Below are positions 59,628 through 64,000 of a stretch of 64,000 nucleotides of DNA, piece by piece; the first letter of the stretch is position 1, and the number at the start of each line of letters is the position of its first letter. Source of the stretch: Anastrepha obliqua (taxonomy: Eukaryota > Arthropoda > Insecta > Diptera > Tephritidae); NCBI RefSeq assembly GCF_027943255.1, contig NC_072896.1:48696501-48760500 (forward strand). The letters run 5' to 3'. The translations under genes and the position numbers were made by a program. The notes under the pieces are model-generated. The model was not told the origin of the DNA. It was given only the letters and a program-made list of their open reading frames with translations, and made no database searches.

Positions 59628-60784
59628 TTTATTTATTCATCAATTTCTATTTTATCTCCTTCAGATAAAATACACTTGTGCCAGCGGTTTTGCAAATCCT
59701 CGAAGCCGTTCTGATCCTTGAGCTCTCGCAGCGATTCAGTTTTTATCTCCTCAATCGTCGCAAAATGCCGCCCTTTCATGGGCCTCTTCAATCTTGGGAA
59801 CACAAAAAAGTCGCAGGTGGCTAAATCTTGTGAATACGGTGGCTGAGTCATGATAACGGTGCTGTTTTTGGACAAATAATATTTTACAAGCAAAGATGAT
59901 GCAAATTCCATAAATTTTTTTTCCCCACTATTCCGGGTGTTTTTTTTTTTCGTATTACTTCACGTAAACGGCACATAATTTCAAGGTAATACTCCTTATT
60001 TATCGTACGACTTTGTGGTACGAACTTGATGCGCTACAAAATAGTTATCGAAGAAAACAGTGAGCAAAACCTTGACATTTGATCGAACCTGGCGTGCTTT
60101 TTTTTGTCTTGGCTCTCCTGGACTCTTTCATTGGGACGATGTTTCGATGTCATAACCATCGAGTTTACCCATGATTCGCCACCAGTTGTGACCCTTTTCA
60201 AGTAAATCTGGATTCATCGTTGACGACATTCAACAATTCATGAGCGCTACTCATACGACGTTGTTTATGGTCAAATTTGGACCAATTTTGGAGGAAGTTT
60301 CGCTGCCACACGCTCCATGCCTGAAATTTACGAAAAGATTGCATGGCCTAAACCAACCGATATGCTGACACCCTCAGCTACTTCTTTAATTGTGATTCGT
60401 CAATTTTCTTCACTTTTTCTACATTTTCTTCGTTTGTTGATGTGCTGGTGCGTCCAGAGCGAGCATCTTCTCGACCATCTGTGAAGAGCTTGTACCACTG
60501 ATAAACATTTGACTCAGGGTACCCTCACCATATGCCACTGTCAACATTTCAAGTGTTTTTTGAGTACTTAATTCCATTTTTTATACAAAATTTGACGCAA
60601 CTTCTTTGAACCATTTTTTTCGATAGCAGAAAGTCGCCGAACACGCAAAACACTTGTCTTATTTATGCCTCCCATAAACAAACTATACATCGAGACAAGT
60701 GTTCCAACATGAAAAAAATAATTATCGAAGGTCGTAGTAGTCCTCGAAATTTGAAAATTCGCCTTATTTTTCGAACACACCTCG
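59628..60784 (-). mobile_element. mariner, one terminus intact, decayed
   Basis: The 5' end of the element is at 60784 with terminus cgaggtgtgttcgaaaaata then aggcgaattttcaa, next to TA. This is close to the terminus of the 43-kb mariner. The minus strand carries NVKVLLTVFF, VKYYLSKNSTVIMTQPPYSQ, DLATCDFFVFPRLKRPMKGR, HFATIEEIKTESLRELK and NRWHKCILSEGDKIEIDE with its own stop at 59633. The other inverted terminus was not found, so the 3' end appears truncated just after the stop codon. Confidence 0.85.
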
Positions 60785-60789
60785 TATAC

Positions 60790-62320
60790 GAAATATGGCT
60801 AAATTTTTATAATTTTGCGCGTAAGTTTCTTAGCCTCGTGTCCATAAGATTGAATCGTATTCTGTAAATGAAAGTAACTAAGTAAGCCACAATATTCGAA
60901 AGTAAACTTTAAATTTTAAATATTTTCATTTAAAATAAATCTTTGGGCGGATGTTAATCCATTAATTATTATTACACTTTTATTACAAAGTCAAAATATT
61001 AATTGCATGCCCCATACTGAATGCACATTTGCATAAACCAGCAACTTGAATAGGAAGTCATTATTTTCTGTTTAAAACAGAGATACCTTTACAAAAAAAT
61101 CCAGATGATAAACATTTTAATTGTTGAATAAATGGAAAACTAATTTATTAAAAATTTGAATATTTTACTGTCAGCAACAAGACTTTACGCTTACACCGTT
61201 ATCTAAATATACATATGTATGCATGAATGTACATATACATATATGGAATGACTTTATGTGTGTGTGTGTTTATGTACATAAATAAATGTGACATATTGTG
61301 ATATCTAGCCATGTTTCCGTTTTTGCAATGACAACACGATCAGACTTTCCAAACTGGACAGACGCAATCTGACTCAAGCAATCGCATGCATAAATATGTA
61401 TGTATGCATGTATTTACATGTGCATAGCTACATACCTATATGCATATATTATATATATACGTGCATATACTCGTACATAGCGTTTTCATGTACATATGCC
61501 ACTATGCAAAGATTTGTGTACATTAGCATTGCATGGTAAAGGGATGCCAGTGCGTATGTATGTAAACACTCCAACACTCTGCAAGGAAAGTCTGAGAGGA
61601 GTGAGAAAGATACTCGTATCTACATACCCGGAATGCAATTAAGGCTATTTCGGCTGAATCCAACTAGTCTTCTAATGACTGGATTCTTACCAGTACGAGA
61701 AAGATAAACAAAATATTATGTAATCTTATAGCAAATTACAATAAGAAGGTACGCAGTGTTATAAGCTCCGTACTAATGATAAAATTTATCAGGCGGTTCC
61801 TAATATATATAAACCTGCGATAATATTCGAAGTGCTGCAGATTTGCTAAAAGTTCCAGAAGAATGTCATGAACTGGCAAGTTTGTGCATCTGATCCGTGA
61901 TGACACTTTTTCAGGATCAGTACACGGATAGCCAAGAGAACCGCAGTTCCCTCGTGGGATGGGAAAAACACTTATCGGTAAAAGGAACGTTGCGTACCCA
62001 GATTCCTGGAGCACGGATAAGATTTAGATCTGCTACAAGTTGCAGTCGCCGTTGCTTTGGCCCGCGCGATCATAGGTATATACCGATTTCATAGAGCTAT
62101 ACTTATATATTGGGCAAAGGGTTGGTCCCTCCCATAAGTGTGAAATTTCTTGTGCCATATTTATGAAAATATACAATAAGTCACACCATATTGAAACTTT
62201 GCGTTTTGAAATAAGAGAAAATGCGACCTTTTTGTAATTAATAAATTGTAAATTGGAGGCTGTAGTCAATTGAGTGGTGTATGACATTTCTATTGTGCAC
62301 AAAAAATATCAAATTATAGA
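60790..62320. other. non-coding stretch with ATAC-type microsatellites
   Basis: TACA/TATG repeats near 61210-61275 and 61390-61460. The frames 61736-62014 and 62033-62302 show no domain. Confidence 0.5.
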
Positions 62321-62324
62321 AAAA

Positions 62325-62400
62325 ATGTTTCCTAATAACGATCACCCGTCAACAGGAAATCGTAAACCTCCGACTGCATTTCTATTATTCAAAAATCTCT
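62325..62400 (+). mobile_element. SINE fragment (body only)
   Basis: cctaataacgatcacccgtc, aacaggaaatcgtaaacctc and cgactgcatttct match the middle of the SINE at 63260-63320; both ends are missing. Confidence 0.55.
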
Positions 62401-62524
62401 GACAAAATAACATTTTCATCAATTTTGCTAATTTGAGCAAAATATCGATTGTTGGTTTACTTGTGTGTCATTTAGCAGCATCTTGGTGGAACTTAAAGTA
62501 TCCCACATCTAGTTCTTGAATATA

Positions 62525-62905
62525 AAGGGTGGTTAAGTTTCAAGAGCCGGTGTTGATTTTCAATAAAATATAATTTTTTTAGGAAATTATTTTCATTATT
62601 CTTTATTATGAATATATTGGTATGGCTCAATTACCTATGGAACAAAATATTGGCCAAATCGCCGCCGCGGCCTCGGCGGCACACGTCCATCCGATTGTCC
62701 AAATTTTCGATGACGCTGAGGCATAATTGATGCTATATGCCGTTAATGCGCCGAATTATCTCATCCATTAACTCTTGAATTGTTGCTGGCTTATCGACGT
62801 ACACCTTTTCTTTCAAATAACCTCAAAGAAAGAAGTCCAACGGTGTCGTTGATGCTTAGGTGTGGTTCACATTCATCATCGGCCCTTGAAATTTAAACAT
62901 CCTTT
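62525..62905 (-). mobile_element. Tc1/mariner-superfamily C-terminal fragment
   Basis: The minus strand reads TPLDFFL, GYLKEKVYVDKPATIQELMD, EIIRRINGI, SVIENLDNRMDVCRRGRGGD and LANILFH. The TPLDFFLWGYLKEKVYxxxPxTIxELKxxIxxxI...RRxxxCxxxxGGHLxxIIFH pattern is the end of the FSDEAHF-type transposase (catalytic parts at 7075 and 41600). A terminus-like gggtggttaagtttcaagag lies at 62526. Confidence 0.75.
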
Positions 62906-63214
62906 ATAATACCAAAAAACTTAGCTAGCGTGTCACTCTAGTGCTATCCATTGAGCCATAATATTATTGGCGCCTTCATTTTCGAAGAAAAATATACCAA
63001 TAATGTCGCTACTGTAAAGATCACATCGAAAAGTAACAAACCCAGATTACATTAACTACAACTACGTGTGAGTCCAAATATTGGATTTTGCTTTTCTCCT
63101 ATCAAATAAAGTATACGCAATGTATACCCTTTTCCAAATTTTTAGGAAACATACCATATAATCTTGAATGAGTGAACAAGTTTCTCCTATAAATTACAAA
63201 TTTGCTTTTGTACT

Positions 63215-63468
63215 GCGGCCGCCGTAGCCGAATAGGCTGGTGCGTGGTTACCATTCGGAAGTAATAGGGGTCGCCCCTCGGCAGCAATGGCAAACCTCCG
63301 ACTTCATTTTTGCCATAAAAAAGCTCCTCATAAACAAAATATTTGCCATTCTGAGTAGGTTTATAACTGTAGGCCTCCCATTTGTGGAACAAAATCAAGA
63401 CGCAGACGACAAATACTCGTAGAAGGAGGAGCTCAGCCAAACACCCAAAGAGGGTGCAGGAGCTAATT
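63215..63468 (+). mobile_element. tRNA-derived SINE
   Basis: gcggccgccgtagccgaata and ggctggtgcgtggttaccat form the tRNA-like head. The body includes ggggtcgcccctcggcagca, aaaaagctcctcataaacaa, tcaagacgcagac and ggaggagctcagccaaacac. It ends with ccaaagagggtgcaggagct and aattg, the family's 3' end that the 40.6-kb copy has lost. Box B is partly deleted. Confidence 0.85.
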
Positions 63469-63469
63469 G

Positions 63470-64000
63470 CATTGTAATTTGTTGAAATGATTCACGTTAC
63501 GGTATGGCAAATTTGATATTATGTTTGTTTTTTTCTTTTTAGATACAATTTTTTTTTCTACCAGATATTATTCCTATGCATTGTATATAAATTGTTTGAA
63601 AGCAGAAATCGACGTGCCTTGAGAGTCATATTTTTTAATATTAATACTTTGTTTTTAAAATTCTATATAAGAATTGGACCTTACTCGCGTATGAAGTCCA
63701 TTGAACTCAGAAATGAAAGTCATATTACCACCTGCTCTACTAACAGGCTGAAAAATGGCCTTGATCTTGTTCAAAAATCAGTTTTTAATGATACCCTATT
63801 CCATCTCAATGGCTTAGTTCAACTATTTTTAACATTTTTTTAAACTAAGCACTGCCAAGGGTTCTGACAAATGACTTCTCATTGAGATCGAAAAATAGAG
63901 AAATAATTAAAACAAATAAATGAAAGCGATTTATATTAATTCATAATTTAATTTGTTATTTCAGTGTTAATCCCGTCTTGAGCACACAAAATAGAAAACT
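63470..64000. other. non-coding stretch, nothing recognised
   Basis: The plus frame at 63592-63843 (83 residues) has no recognised domain; the window ends here. Confidence 0.45.

Noticed and set aside
54000..64000. Exons for Ig domains 1 and 2 on the minus strand
   Set aside because: I looked for Cys/Trp/DxGxYxC patterns next to splice sites and found none I could support; they probably lie beyond the window.

Overview
The window is nuclear DNA of an insect, most likely a higher fly and probably a tephritid fruit fly. It is AT-rich, full of ATAC/GTAT-type microsatellites, and has split genes with canonical GT-AG introns. It carries mariner, Tc1, piggyBac, R1, Jockey and I-type transposon relics and tRNA-derived SINEs of a kind familiar from flies. 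The species is inferred, not shown.

Only one cellular gene can be supported. It lies on the minus strand and is the 3' half of an immunoglobulin-superfamily cell-surface protein of the DIP/lachesin/IgLON type. Four coding exons fit together exactly, all joined by phase-1 introns: 53865-53746 (start of the third Ig domain), 53554-53381 (rest of that domain), 38444-38142 (Thr/Pro-rich and Gly/Ala-rich stalk) and 21920-21643 (C-terminal exon with a hydrophobic segment and the stop codon). The exons for the first two Ig domains were not found and probably lie beyond base 64000. Almost everything between 21.6 and 53.9 kb is therefore intron of this gene.

The rest is a graveyard of mobile elements. 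0.8-3 kb: LINE tails, a SINE-like repeat and an R1-clade fragment. 3.9-6.2 kb: a complete but decayed piggyBac element with TTAA target duplications. 6.9-7.4 kb: a deletion derivative of a Tc1/mariner-like element. 8.7-11.3 kb: a Tc1 element with a LINE nested in it. 12.3-18.2 kb: LINE fragments, including Jockey- and I-type RNase H tails. 18.4-20.1 kb: two mariners fused end to end. 23.4-27.9 kb: a 2277-bp tandem duplication with one visible mismatch between copies. 28.8-30.1 kb: a nearly intact Mos1-like mariner. 31.2-36.3 kb: SINE, LINE, mariner, Jockey and maT-like relics. 39.3-44.4 kb: a mariner, a SINE/LINE chimera, a Transib-like MITE with RSS-like ends and another mariner. 47-51.6 kb: mariner and LINE fragments. 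54-55.7 kb: Jockey RNase H relics on both strands. 57.5-60.8 kb: two more mariners. 62.3-63.5 kb: SINEs and a transposase tail.

No operon, CRISPR array, rRNA gene or functional tRNA gene was seen. The observations most worth a second look are the recent tandem duplication, the Transib-like element, the young mariner and an unidentified coding-like ORF near 36.4-36.6 kb.
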